Positions 1 through 11,400 of a stretch of DNA of 64,000 nucleotides are shown piece after piece. Under the pieces are notes generated by a model. The model searched no databases. It was not told the origin of the DNA and saw nothing but the letters and a program-made list of their open reading frames with translations. Location of the stretch: contig NW_026705574.1 of the NCBI RefSeq assembly GCF_029867415.1, positions 310,001 to 374,000 of the forward strand, written 5' to 3'. The translations under genes and the position numbers were made by a program. Source of the stretch: Vicia villosa. Its lineage: Eukaryota; Streptophyta; Magnoliopsida; Fabales; Fabaceae. How positions within the stretch are numbered: position 1 is the stretch's first letter; each line of letters opens with the position of its first letter.

Positions 1-194
1 TGATATAACAATTGTGTTATGTATGTAAAGTATATAGATATGTGAATTCATAGATTCCATAATTTATGAGCTGTCAAAATTGAATTTGTTGTTCGGTGGT
101 GGGAATACATTTGTGGTTAGAAGTTAAGAAAATGAGGGGGTGGAAGAGATTAGAGTTTTTAAAAGTTGAAATTGGGTGATAAAATTGGAGTAAA
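1..194. other. Host segment, left piece (paralogue of 42.1 kb)
   Basis: Non-coding DNA that matches 42098-42282 with scattered substitutions and small indels. It stops exactly where the CTAG end of Helitron A begins. The continuation of the matching segment is found at 24115 and again at 36889. The segment continues leftwards out of the window. I do not recognise its function. Confidence 0.8.
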
Positions 195-203
195 CTAGTA
201 ACA

Positions 204-225
204 AACCCGTGCATACGCACGGGTT
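204..225 (-). other. Helitron A 3' terminal hairpin
   Basis: ACCCGTGC and GCACGGGT are perfect inverted arms separated by four bases, with CTAG at 195-198 a few bases outside. This is the Helitron 3' palindrome, read on the minus strand. Confidence 0.85.
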
Positions 226-249
226 CTGTTCGGTTACGTGAATTTGGAT

Positions 250-1505
250 ACATAATTTATTTTAAATAAAAATCTTAAAAAAGAAAAAAAATTAGATAAA
301 TAATTGATTACTTCATATATAAAAATATTTAGATCAATAATAAATTTTTTCCCGTATACTATTTTTGGATTAAAATTATTTAATCATAAATACCATTTCT
401 CGTATATAAAATATTTAGATCAATAATAGATTTTTTTTCCATATACAAACTTCATTTTTGTTTAGGTATCGTTTACAAAAATATTTGGATCAATAGTAAA
501 TTTCGTATATAAAAATATTTAGATCAATAATAAATTTTTTCCCGTATACCATTTTGTGAATAAAATATATTTGGGTCATAAATACCATTTTTCGTAAATA
601 ATAATTTTTTTTTTATACAAATATTATTTTTATTTAGGTATCATTTGCAAAAATATTTGGATTAATATTAAATTTTCGTATATTAAAATATTTAGATCAA
701 TAATATATTTTTTCCTGTATACCATTTTTGGATCAAAAATATTTGATCATAAATACCATTTGTCGTATATAAAAATATTTAGGTCAATAATAGGTTTTTT
801 CCCGTATACAGACTTCATTTTTGTTTAGGTATGATTTACAAAAATATTTGGATCAATAGTAAATTTCGTATATAAAATCATTTACATTAATAGTATATTT
901 TTACCCGTACACCATTTTTGAATAAAAAATATTTGAATCATAAATAACATTTTTCGTAAATAATAATACAAATATTATTTTTATTTAGGTATCATTTACA
1001 AAAATATTTGGATCAATATTAAATTTTCGTATAAAAAATATTTAGATAAATAATAGATTTTTTCCTGTATACCATTTTTGGATAAAAAATATTTAATATT
1101 AAATACCATTTCTCGTGTATAAAAATATTTAGATAAATAATAGTTTTTTTTTCCGTATACAGACCTCATTTTTGTTTAGGTATCATTTACAAAAATATTT
1201 GGATCAATAGTAAATTCCGAATATAAAAATATTTAGATCAATAGTAGATTATTTTCCCGTATACCATTTTGGAATAAGAATATTTGGATCATAAATACCA
1301 TTTTTCGTAAATAATAGATTTTTTCCATATACAAATATTATTTTTGTTTAGGTGTCATTTACAAAAATATTTGGATTAATATCAAATTTTCGTATATAAA
1401 AATATTTAGATCAATAATATATTTTTTGGTCTATTCCATTTTTGAATAAAAAATAATTGGATCATAAATAATATTTTTCGTATATAAAAATATTTAGATC
1501 AATAA
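250..1505. repeat. AT-rich satellite, left block
   Basis: Tandem repeat built from short related units (AAAATATTTAGATCAATAAT, CCCGTATACCATTTTTG and similar). A higher-order period of about 350-360 bp is visible from the spacing of the GTATACAGACTTC/GACCTC-type units near 446, 801 and 1152. The last 760 bp (about 747-1505) are nearly the same as 21977-22735 on the other side of the nested retrotransposons. No gene is visible. Confidence 0.85.
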
Positions 1506-3191
1506 CTCACGCGAAACGAGGCCGTGACACTCATGAAAAATTGCCAACTTATCACTTCACGAAACGAGAACATCCCCAAGGTACAATCTGATACTAACTC
1601 ACGCGATCACGATCACTCAGAGTCTCCATAAGTATAGTATTGGATCTTGATCCATTTCACCATCGGCTGCCTAGTTATTTCTCTACTATCGAGCGCGACG
1701 TCTGGATCCTCATCCCACATACCTTATAAGAGTCTGGATCTGTGTCTCACGAGTGCCAAATCAGAATTCTACCTTGAGCTTCCGATCACCTTTGTCCCAC
1801 ACATGTCGGAAAAAGGATTACTCACGCATCTTGTGCACGATAGCGATACTGTGGCATTATACCCGTCTGGTAGTACCAACATGGTGGTCCAACTCCGAGG
1901 CCATGTATCTAGGTAACCTACCTCAGTGGCGTATAATGATCTCCACGCGTATCCTAAAGTCACAACCGACAAGTGTCTGAACAGCCTCCAATAGGTTCAT
2001 CGTTCCTCAAATCCTTCGAATCACACTACTCAGGATGCTAAAACCTGAGAGTGCTACACTTCAAGGTTCACTTACTTGGAAAGCCAAAACTCCAAGCACG
2101 AAGATTTGAAGTTCAACTTCGGATTACCATGCAGTGGGCGTACCCACTCGTCCCACGCATGCATGAGATTCCAAGGATAATTCAGTCCAGATAGGAATAC
2201 TATGGTTCCTAACAACTAACATAACTGCGATCATCCTACCGACGTTCCGGATAGATCTTAGTTCTTACTCGCTTGAACGCCCAACGCCAAGCGTAGTTCT
2301 ATGGCTTCACTCGGGGTCAGACAAACAACAACTAACAAGAACTTAGGTCACTACATTTCACGCTTCTACATCATTTCATATTCCATCTAGCGTAGTTCTA
2401 GAACTTAAATACAAAATGATAAGAACGGAAATGCATGCCCTCTTCCACCGACAAGGTATTCAAGCTTCGCCAATCTTAAGTTACCACACTCATACATTCC
2501 ACCAACATCTACTAGGTAACTACTCTCGCTTAGGGTACTTCAAGTTGGATCAGGATCTAATACTTCATCCATCCAATTACTGTCCGTACCAGTGCAATTA
2601 GAAAGGTCTAACTCTTCTGTCCGTATTTCCAGAGGCCATTCTGTCCTATCAGCTCATCAGTCGCACTTAACACCGGCAGCATCATCATTACTGAATCCTA
2701 CTAATTCACAGCTCAACACCTTCGGAGAATCTTACTTTACAAGGCTCCTACTCAATATTATTTGGATTTCCCTTGCTATTACCAAGACTTAGAGAAAGCT
2801 TCACTTTGTTCAGTCAAAATCCTGGGGGTTTTAGCTGCCTCAGTCCACACCTTGACAGTTTAGGTATCACTACTTCGTGTCGAACGCTCTCCTTAAGGTT
2901 GACGACTCCAATATCCCTTCTACTTACATCGTTCAATAAATCCAACTTCCATATACAATTCACCACCCAACCGATCCTTGCTACTTGGGTTCACGACCTT
3001 ACAGGTATCGAGTCCTCGTGGCGGCTCTGCCGTAATCCTACTGTCTCACACTCAGTCGATGAGTTGATCAAGCTCAACAACTGAATGAGATGTCAGCAAA
3101 ATCAGGCTGGCAACGCACACTTGAGAGGAGGAAAAGAATTGCTAGTGATGTCTCATGGCTCGGCCGAGAATCGACCTGCTCTGATACCAAC
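1506..3191 (-). repeat. Truncated second copy of LTR-element internal region
   Basis: From about 1529 onward this is an almost identical copy of 17829-19491 (offset 16300 bp), including the initiator-Met primer site next to the LTR at 3178-3189. It is therefore 5' internal sequence of the minus-strand element lying outside that element's 3' LTR. It is cut off at about 1529 and joined to satellite by about 23 bases of filler. The open frames here are shadows; no coding is evident. Confidence 0.8.
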
Positions 3192-4030
3192 TGTAACACC
3201 CCATACATAACTGACTAGTATATTATGCATGAAACGTTAAAATTGATATTGAGTACATACAAAAGCTATAGTTATAGAAAGATCCATATAAAATACAACA
3301 TGATATAATAATAATAATTACAAAACATGTGTCTTCAATGGATCTTGCACAGCGGAATGTCAAAACCAACGAGGTCTTCGAGCCAACACCACTTCCAAGT
3401 CTTCAGTCCAAACCTGTTACTGACCAAACGCTACTAACTGCACCTGAAAAAATATAAGTTGATTGGGGTGAGATTACTAAATCTCAGTGAGTCCTCCTAT
3501 CCTATGGGTCCTCTCGGTTCTACAGGGTACATGCATCAACAGAACCGAATCCACCTTTGATCCGGGGTTCAACCTCACATCCGGTACAAGTACGGAGCAA
3601 ACACATGAATCGTCCACCATAGGAGTCATCAAATCACAAGTACACAAATAGTACAACAAACACGTATGCAGACCCATACCCATGTACGGGGAATCCAGAA
3701 GTGGTAACAACCAAACTACCAAGGCTGCACACACACCCTCGGTGAGTAACCAAGTACCTGTCGTCAAGAAGACTCGCACAAGACCCATCGCTAGATGAAA
3801 CAGATAGATCCTATGTGGCATTCCATCTGTGACGAGTTATAGCGGTGACGTTGCCTACACGGCGTCACGGCCTCATCATCATCCATACGCAATATGGTAT
3901 CCACAAGTGCGAATACGCCTAATTGACTGTACAAGCCCATCCGGTTAGGAGCCTAGTGGTGTAGCCTACGTGGCACCACTATAGGTGAGTTATCCAAGTG
4001 ATATCGCCTAATTGGCATCACAACTCCACC

Positions 4031-4291
4031 ATACCAAGCACGCCGATGTATCACGCCTTTGGGAAACGCCCTGAAAGACCCCGCAGGTACATCGCAATGA
4101 TAGCTCAGGTGTGCAAATCATACCAAGAACGCCAATGTATCACGCCTTTGGGAAACGCCCTGAAAGACCCCGCAGGTACATCGCAATGGTATCTCAGGTG
4201 TGTAAATCATACCAAGAACGCCAATGTATCACGCCTTTGGGAAACGCGCTGAAAGACGCCGCAGGTACATCGCAATGGTATCTTTGGAAAC
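4031..4291. repeat. 89-bp tandem repeat in LTR, three copies
   Basis: Units begin ATACCAAG at 4031, 4120 and 4209. The first two contain ...CGCCCTGAAAGACCCCGC.... The third has two changes (CGCGCTG, GACGCCG). The same array recurs in the other LTR at about 20331-20591. Confidence 0.85.
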
Positions 4292-4694
4292 TAGTCCATA
4301 CACAATGGTGCCTTACTACCTGGTATTGGCCCACTTCGATTCTAGCATACCACACGCATAACAAGCGTCAATCACACAATACAATCAAAGTCGATCGTTT
4401 AACCAAAACGACGGTGTCCACAGGTTCCATGTATCATATATAATGGCATAACATTTTCAAACATGGATATACTATTCATAGTAGCAATATGCATTATATT
4501 CAACGCATAACATAATAATTAATAACAATCGAAAGGACACAAATCCTCATGATAAATTGATATTCTGGTTTGGGGACCTATCTTATCAGATAGTACGTAT
4601 TACTAACTTTCCAACGATATAAAGTTTGCGCGAAACGGACTTACGACGCAAAAGTTATGAATTTCCGAAGTTTTGGAAAATCTGCCCAACAGCA

Positions 4695-4806
4695 ATGTAA
4701 CGGGTTACATGAATCATGTAACCGGTTACATCACTGTAAAACTGCGTTTTTCATCCTTTTTCACACATGTAACCGGTTACGTCAACCATGTAACCGGTTA
4801 CATGAC
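4695..4806. promoter_or_regulatory. Cluster of GTAACCGGTTAC palindromes in LTR
   Basis: Three near-perfect copies of the palindrome ATGTAACCGGTTACAT, plus one variant (GTAACGGGTTAC), sit within about 110 bp of the LTR, and again at 20995-21106. This could be a binding-site cluster of the LTR control region; that role is inferred from symmetry and clustering only. Confidence 0.5.
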
Positions 4807-5676
4807 TGACAGACCCAAAAATCTGCATTTTAAGAGTTCTAAACCAGTCCCAAATGTCCCACAATCAATCCCATGCATCCCCAACACAGTGCCAACGAAT
4901 TGCATCAACTAAACACATTTAGGAACATTAACATGCAAGGATTAAAGCAATCAAACATAGCTAGCATCAATGATTCATAATTGCTCACAATCCCTAAACC
5001 CCAATTAGAAACCCCAACATGCAAAACCCCAAAGCTTCTATCTAAGGACTCACCCTGGATTAATAGAGGTTTAGATGGTGTTAATGCAGCCTTTGAACTT
5101 CCATTGATGCCAAAACTTTACCTCTAACATGATCAAACCCGTAACCAATCTTTGACACACATTCGGCATAACTGACACAACTTCAAGGTAAGTTTTCTCC
5201 TTCAAAACAGAAGCTATGAACACAAACCATAGGTGCAAATCGAAGAGAAATTCGTTAGCTTTCCAATGGGACCAGAATCGTTACGATCGGAGTTACGAGT
5301 TGAGAGATATACCTGATTTAGTGGAGCTGTACCAAGGGTTGCGAAAATGACTTTGATGAACATAAGCTCTTCTTTCTCCTCCATGCTCTTAAGCACTATT
5401 CTAATAAATTCTGATTTTGGAATGGTCTACCACCAAACAATGCCTTAAGTCCTCATGCAAGTGATGCCTATTGTCCAATTTGCCCCTTCAACTAATCTCT
5501 AATCACAACAATGCCATTTTGTTCATATCCAACCAAATCCCTTAAATTCTAACTAGTCCACTTGTTCTTATAATAATCCTAAGTAAATTAACATAAGCCA
5601 AAACCAATGTGCCTTCTAACCATCACTTAACCAATTAAATGATAATTAGCTTGTGTCGGAGAATCGGGGTATTACA

Positions 5677-5694
5677 TTCTCCCCCCCTTAAATT
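5677..5694 (-). other. Polypurine tract of minus-strand element
   Basis: On the minus strand AATTTAAGGGGGGAGAA runs directly into the LTR start TGTAATACCCC. This is the usual plus-strand priming site and fixes the element's direction. Confidence 0.8.
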
Positions 5695-6638
5695 GAATTC
5701 GTCCTCGAATTCTTTCCGGTCACCACAGAAACAACGTGTCCAAATCTATACCAACCAGGGGATGAAATGTTCCTTACATTTCTCTTCAGATAATCTCACT
5801 ACTCTGTCTGAGGGTCATTCCATACGGAGAGATATAATCTACCAAAATACTTGCATCCCACTATACATGCTCAGAAACTCTAATCCTCACGCAAACCATC
5901 TCTGTAGATACTTCGTCTTAACATACCCCTGAGAGGATTCTTCCACTTATGTCGATATCCTTCATTTCACTCTCTGGTGTGTTCACCCTCGTTCAACAAA
6001 CATTACTGATTCACTCAGCTCCTTGAATTACCTCCCACTTGAGAATTACCACAACGTCGCTTCTGCGATAACACTTCAAGTTATTCACCACTCGAGTCCA
6101 TACAATGTCATTAGGTGATCTCCAAATTCCTTGGTCTTAACCTCTGGTTCCCAAAGTCTTAGGATGATTGTCCCAAATTTATCTTTACTTATACAACTGT
6201 TACCGTAAACCGCGAAGGTGTAATCGTCTTGCAACTATCGCCTTGACATTCGACAACTTCGAACAAGATTCTACTGATAAGACGCGAAATTCAACAACTG
6301 ACCTGTAACCATTGTACCTGTCTTCCTGTACAATCATAGTACACAAGGCATAACCACAAAGAACTTGCGCCAACTGAATGTCCTCTCTAGCCTTCAGCAT
6401 TTCGACGGTCTGATACTCAGTCAAACCCTTGTGACTTGCAAGCTAAACTGATGACCTACGAACATCGGACCGCATGCCATCCACAAAAATGTATTCCCAA
6501 GCTGGTCCATTGTCAACACCTCTCGAGTTATGGTGATCCTTGAAAAACTAGAACGAACGAAATGCTGCTTCGACAATTTCCCTTAGGAAGATACTTTCAT
6601 CCCAACGTAAAATCCCAAAAATAGTCCGTTCGTTCCTA
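5695..6638 (-). pseudogene. Internal 3' part of minus-strand LTR element, no intact coding
   Basis: This is the stretch between the polypurine tract and the nested insertion. A 74-codon minus-strand frame at 6200-6424 has a weak resemblance to the helical linker after the integrase core (TVEMLKAREDIQLAQ), then loses it. Stops occur in all frames on either side. I treat it as decayed gypsy pol at best. Confidence 0.4.
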
Positions 6639-6643
6639 CCTCG

Positions 6644-9142
6644 TGTTGCACCCTGATTTTTACCCTACGATTCCATCTCATTTGCATCATTGCATTTTAT
6701 TCGATTATATTCTATGTTTACTAACCATTAATCAAAATTGCAAAAAAATATGTCAAATAATTTTTAATAGCTTACATTTGTTACTAACCAATTCTTTTAG
6801 TTTAATTTCTATTTTTATTACTATTGGTATTGTTGTTTTTGCTTCTTATGTCAAATAATAGAAAAAAAATGACAAGTGGGACCATCCATGGGGAAACTCG
6901 CGTTTTCTCTCATCACAAGTTCACGATTCTCACAAGCAAGAGTCACGTTTTTTCAGCATATGACACCAAAGCTTTGAATCCAATCCAAACTTTCAGCAAT
7001 GTCACCCAAACAATCTCAACCCTCCATTCAACTTAATCAAAGGCCAATATTCACTAAAAAATCTTCACACGGATTCTTTCAAAAATCTGTAACAAACTTC
7101 TCAAAATTCCCTCCAATTCTCCCTACAATTTGTCACACAATCTTCACCAATCCTTGCCTATATAAACAGACCTTCAGCATCAGAAAAGGGGGGGGGGGAG
7201 AAAATTAGCAATGTTATGCTGCCAAAATGGAAACTCAGAAATTCTCCTCCAAATACAAAACCTGTTAACCTGAGAATCCTTCATACACTTCACTCTGTAA
7301 TTTGCAGTTAATAACACTTTTAGCTCTCAGATCCACCAACTTCTCATCGTCATAGCTCCAACCTTCATCATTCAATCAATAACAACTTCTGATTCATTGA
7401 TTCCTTCAACATCTGTTCACGGATTAAACTGCAACTACACACCAATTGATTCCTTCAATCGCGTTATAACTTGGCAAGTACAACAATGATCAGCAACATA
7501 CCATCATCACCGACTTGACGCCGCCACGATTCAGCACGGTTATGCGATGCATCTTCAAACGATCTGAGTCAGAGCAACCACGCAGATCTCATATTTCTAG
7601 ATTTCAGAATCAAATTTCGGAGTAGAAGAGGAGCACGGCTATTATCTCACCTCTGGATTTCTAGACGTCATCTCCTACAAACTGCAGATCCAGGTTCCAC
7701 ACTCTATTCGTATCATGTGGTGTGATTGATTGCTTGTTGTATGATGCCTTAATTTGATGTTATATGCTTGCTGTGTGATGCTTCAATCTATGTTGTATGA
7801 TTGTTGTTGCGATGCCATGAATCGAGTTATTTCGATTGCTATGCCATGTTGCTATTGCTTTTCCATGATTGTTGTTGTTGAAAGTTGTATTGCTCTGTTT
7901 GTTCAAACCACGTGCTTCTGTTTGTTGTATGAACCGAAAATCAAAATGAGAGATTAGGAGAAGAGAGATGAGCTTGTTGTTGTTATTTTGTTCTTGTTTT
8001 GTCTCGGTAGAAATTAGAAAACAGAGTGAAGAGGAGATGTTGTTATTGTTGTTGATCCGAATGAGAGAGCCGAGAGTGAGGCCGTGAGAATTGTTGTTAT
8101 CGAAACAGAGCATCGTGAGGCTGAGGGAGAGAGGAGCAGAAACCGTGAGAAGCTTAGAGGGACCGAATTTGAGAAGAAAGAGATATGAGGCGGACTAGCT
8201 TACTTTCTTTTAGGGTTTGTAGTTCATTTAGCAAACTTGGGCTCTTTTGTTACTGTTCCTTAAGCCCAATTCTGATTTCCTCTTGTCTTCAGCACCTTTA
8301 GCTTCTGCGCACCCCCTTGGTTTTGTCTTCAGATTTTCTTTGGGCCTCTTGTGTTTGGGCCCATCGCCGCAGTATTATGCACACCTCCTGTTTTGCTTAT
8401 TTGCCCATGTTATTCATTTGTTTTTATTTTATTTTTAATATTGCTTCGATTTTCCAATATACAAAAATACAAAAACATGTTTCATTTTAAATTTACTCTT
8501 TATTTTCATTTTCATATTAAAAACCACAAAAATATTTTAATTTGTTTATTTTCCTTTTTAACTACTCTTTTTTGTATATATTCATCTTTTATATTTTCTT
8601 TTAAATTGCTTTGTTCGATTTTCTTTTATTTTCTTTTTATGCACATGTTAACTCCGTTCCACGACAATTGTGTAAGTCTCCAAAGGTCGAGCAGCAGTGG
8701 AATGCGACGTTTAACATCACACACACACAAAATGTTTTGAGCCGAACTACGATTGCTCTGATTCCTAAATCGGGATACGTTGGTATTAGGTCGCGGGGCC
8801 TAAACGAGCATAATCTTGTATATATTTTCTTTCTTTTCCCCGTGTTTATTTTCTCTTTTTTCTTTGTGCGTTTCCCTTTAGCTTTTAGCTTTAGATTTTT
8901 AGATAACACCCTTATATTTAGACTAACAAGAGCGGATCCCGTCGAGTACGACGGACGTGAGGAGTGCTAACCCCTTCTCCTTGCGTAACCGACACCCTTA
9001 CCTGTATCTCTGGGTCGTAGGACCATTATTTGTTTTCTTTTATAGGTTTTAGTCGATGTTTTCCTTTCCCATTTTGGGATAAATAAACAATCGATGGCGA
9101 CTTCATTGATTTCATCTTGATGATTTCTATCCAGTTGTTTCA
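6644..9142 (+). repeat. 5' LTR of TR-GAG element
   Basis: It begins TGTTGCACCC after the duplicated CCTCG and ends at TTTCA. A TATA-like TATATAAA at 7159-7166 is followed by a likely transcription start region. Its last 60 bases hold TGGCGACTTCATTG (9095-9108), a near copy of the primer site that follows the LTR. Frames such as 7754-7957 and 8351-8740 recur unchanged in the 3' LTR and are not genes. Confidence 0.93.
7159..7166 (+). promoter_or_regulatory. TATA box in TR-GAG LTR
   Basis: TATATAAA in the context GCCTATATAAACAG. It is the best core promoter candidate in the LTR and is repeated at 14927-14934 in the 3' LTR. Confidence 0.6.
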
Positions 9143-9144
9143 GC

Positions 9145-9163
9145 TGGCGACTTCACTGGGGAC
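9145..9163 (+). other. Primer binding site (tRNA-Arg type)
   Basis: TGGCGACTTCACTGGGGAC starts two bases after the LTR end. It is complementary, with about two mismatches, to the 3' end of plant tRNA-Arg(ACG) as I know it. Arg priming is typical of Ogre/Tat elements. Confidence 0.8.
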
Positions 9164-9909
9164 AGATTGACCTTTGCTAGGCCCATCCTGAGTGTCAGTC
9201 CTAGCTCTTGTTTGTTTTTATCTATGGGTGTTTTCTTTCTTCATGCTTTATTTGTATATAGTGCTTTATTTTTATATTTGTATATATTGCTTTATTTGCT
9301 GTTATATTCTGGTTATCTGCTGTTCTGTATATATACTGTTCTGGATCTGCTGTTTTTTTTTGTGGGTGGGATGTTATTGAGGTAAAAGGCCCAATACCCA
9401 GGCTATGTGTGAACCATAGGAACACTAGGATAGAGTGGGAGCATGGTTTGTCTCGAGGTGTACGTCTCGGGGTGGATTATGTGACTACGAGCAGAGTAGT
9501 GGTTTAAAATGGAGGTATTATCGTCACCCGCATCCGCGCTGTGATGGTACTTACTTTCAGGCGGACCGTATGTTGCGTTTCTCGACCTTACCATGACCTA
9601 GATTACACCCGTGAGTGGGGCGGGAATCAATCATTTTACAGGTACATTGCTGGTGACTATGGTTCTTGTTCGAGTGGTTCCGTCTCTGTTTGATGGTGAC
9701 TGTGTTCTGATTTTATTGGTTACTATGGTTCTGCTGGTTACTTGTTTGCATCTGGCATTACATATTGCATTGCATATCATTGCATAGTTCTCGCATTCAT
9801 CCAGGTTGCCCAAGATCTTATTTCTAGTTGTTCTTTCTCCAGTTAGTTGTTGATCGTCAAGCTGTTTCCTCAACACCGCTACGGAACTAGAGCTGCTGTT
9901 AGACAAAGA

Positions 9910-11400
9910 ATGGCAGACCAAGAGAAGCATAACATGGAAGTTAGAATGGAAATTGATGAGTTGAAATCAAGCATGATTAAGCTTACTGAGATGATGCAAG
10001 TGTTGATGGCAAGGACTGATCCACCTCAGAGAACTGTTATTTCCGAAGTCGCAACTGCTGTTGTTGATCCTTCACTTGCTCAGAAGCCACCTTCTACTTG
10101 GCCAGAATTTGGGTTACCTGAGAATTTCTCCCCAACATATGTCAATGCTTCTATGGTGGGTCAAACTTCGAGGCAGGTATTTCAACCTCCAGTCTTTTCT
10201 GAACCTCCACCTGTTGTTCATACTACTGCTCAAGTTGTTCCAGCTCGTTATGACAATCCTCTCTATGATTACCGTTCTGTTGGTTCTCGAAGTGTTAGTC
10301 AAGGAGATTGTGGTGAAGTTGAAGAAGTCCGTGAGCAATATCAGGCATTGGAAAAGAGACTAAGAGCTATGGAAGGAAGCAATTTCTTTAGTGTGAATGC
10401 TGATAATATGGGTCTTGTTTCAAATCTTGTCATGCCGTCCAAGTTCAAAGTTCCTGAGTTTGAGAAGTACAAGGGGCATACTTGTCCAAGAAATCATTTG
10501 ACCATGTACTACAGAAAGATGACTGCTTATACCAACAACCAAAATTTGCTCATTCATTGCTTTCAAGATAGTTTAAGTGGTGCTTCACTGAAGTGGTACA
10601 TGAGTTTGGAAAAGGGTTGTGTTCAAAGTTTCCAAGATTTAGCTGATGCATTCATGAAACAATACAAGTATAATCTGGATATGGCACCTGACCGTCGTCA
10701 ACTTCAGAATATGGCTCAGAAGGAAAAGGAAACTTTCAAAGAATATGCTCAACGTTGGAGAGAATTGGCTTCCCAAGTTGAACCACCTCTGTCTGAGAAA
10801 GAATTGACTAGCTTGTTCATGGATACTCTCTCTCCTTTCTTTTGGGAGAAGATGATTGGAAGTGTGTCTTCAAATTTCACTGATTTGGTAACAATTGGTC
10901 AAAGGCTAGAAGAAGGAATTAAGAAAGGAAAAGTGTCTGTTGTTGTTGATTCTTCAAAGAAACCTTTTGGGGGCTTCCAAAAGAAGAAAGAAGGTGAAAC
11001 TAGTGCTGTTGAAAGGCCTCGACAGAGAGCTCAACATTATGATCAACCTCAGGTAGCTGCTGTTCAAATTCCTCGTCAAAATGCTGGTCAGAATCAGAAT
11101 CGTGTTGCAAGGCCTAAAACAGAGTTTGATCCTATTCCGATGACGTATACTGAATTGTATCCTCACTTGGTTCAACTAGGTTTGATTACCACAAGGTCTT
11201 TTACTCCTAGAGATCCTCCTCCTGCTGGATTCAGGGCTGATCTTCATTGTGAATTCCATCAGGGAGCTGCTGGTCATGATTTGGAGCATTGTTATGCACT
11301 GAAGGCTAGAGTGCAAGATTTGGTCAGAGGAAAAGTGATAGATTTCAAAGCTATAACTCCAAATGTGCTCAACAATCCTTTTCCAGTGAATGACAAATGA
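9910..11400 (+). CDS. gag: Ogre/Tat-type Gag polyprotein
   Basis: A 496-aa protein if translation starts at the first ATG of the frame (9910); the frame is open upstream to 9847. It would form the virus-like particle that packages the element's RNA. Residues about 1-50 are charged and probably coiled coil (DQEKHN, IDELKSSM, LTEMMQ). The segment at about 178-345 (VPEFEKYKG, then CFQDSLSGASLKWYM and AFMKQYKYN) is the retrotransposon gag capsid domain. It is followed by a basic stretch and a Tat-lineage C-terminal motif with spaced Cys and His (CEFH...GHDLEHC, about 446-460). The frame is uninterrupted, unlike nearly everything around it, and no pol follows, so the product could act in trans with an autonomous relative. 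Confidence 0.9.
   Translation: MADQEKHNMEVRMEIDELKSSMIKLTEMMQVLMARTDPPQRTVISEVATAVVDPSLAQKPPSTWPEFGLPENFSPTYVNASMVGQTSRQVFQPPVFSEPPPVVHTTAQVVPARYDNPLYDYRSVGSRSVSQGDCGEVEEVREQYQALEKRLRAMEGSNFFSVNADNMGLVSNLVMPSKFKVPEFEKYKGHTCPRNHLTMYYRKMTAYTNNQNLLIHCFQDSLSGASLKWYMSLEKGCVQSFQDLADAFMKQYKYNLDMAPDRRQLQNMAQKEKETFKEYAQRWRELASQVEPPLSEKELTSLFMDTLSPFFWEKMIGSVSSNFTDLVTIGQRLEEGIKKGKVSVVVDSSKKPFGGFQKKKEGETSAVERPRQRAQHYDQPQVAAVQIPRQNAGQNQNRVARPKTEFDPIPMTYTELYPHLVQLGLITTRSFTPRDPPPAGFRADLHCEFHQGAAGHDLEHCYALKARVQDLVRGKVIDFKAITPNVLNNPFPVNDK

Larger units (their letters stand above)
3192..5676 (-). repeat. LTR (3' LTR of minus-strand gypsy-type element)
   Basis: The 2485-bp repeat reads TGTAACACCCC at 3192 and GGGGTATTACA at 5676, and matches 19492-21976 with only about five substitutions that I could see. 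The TG...CA ends lie beside a primer site on one side and a polypurine tract on the other, which gives minus orientation. The open frames inside it are not genes. Confidence 0.88.

Noticed and set aside
250..1505. AT-rich regularly spaced repeats as a possible CRISPR array
   Set aside because: There are no constant spacer lengths and unique spacers; the units are degenerate satellite monomers in plant DNA.
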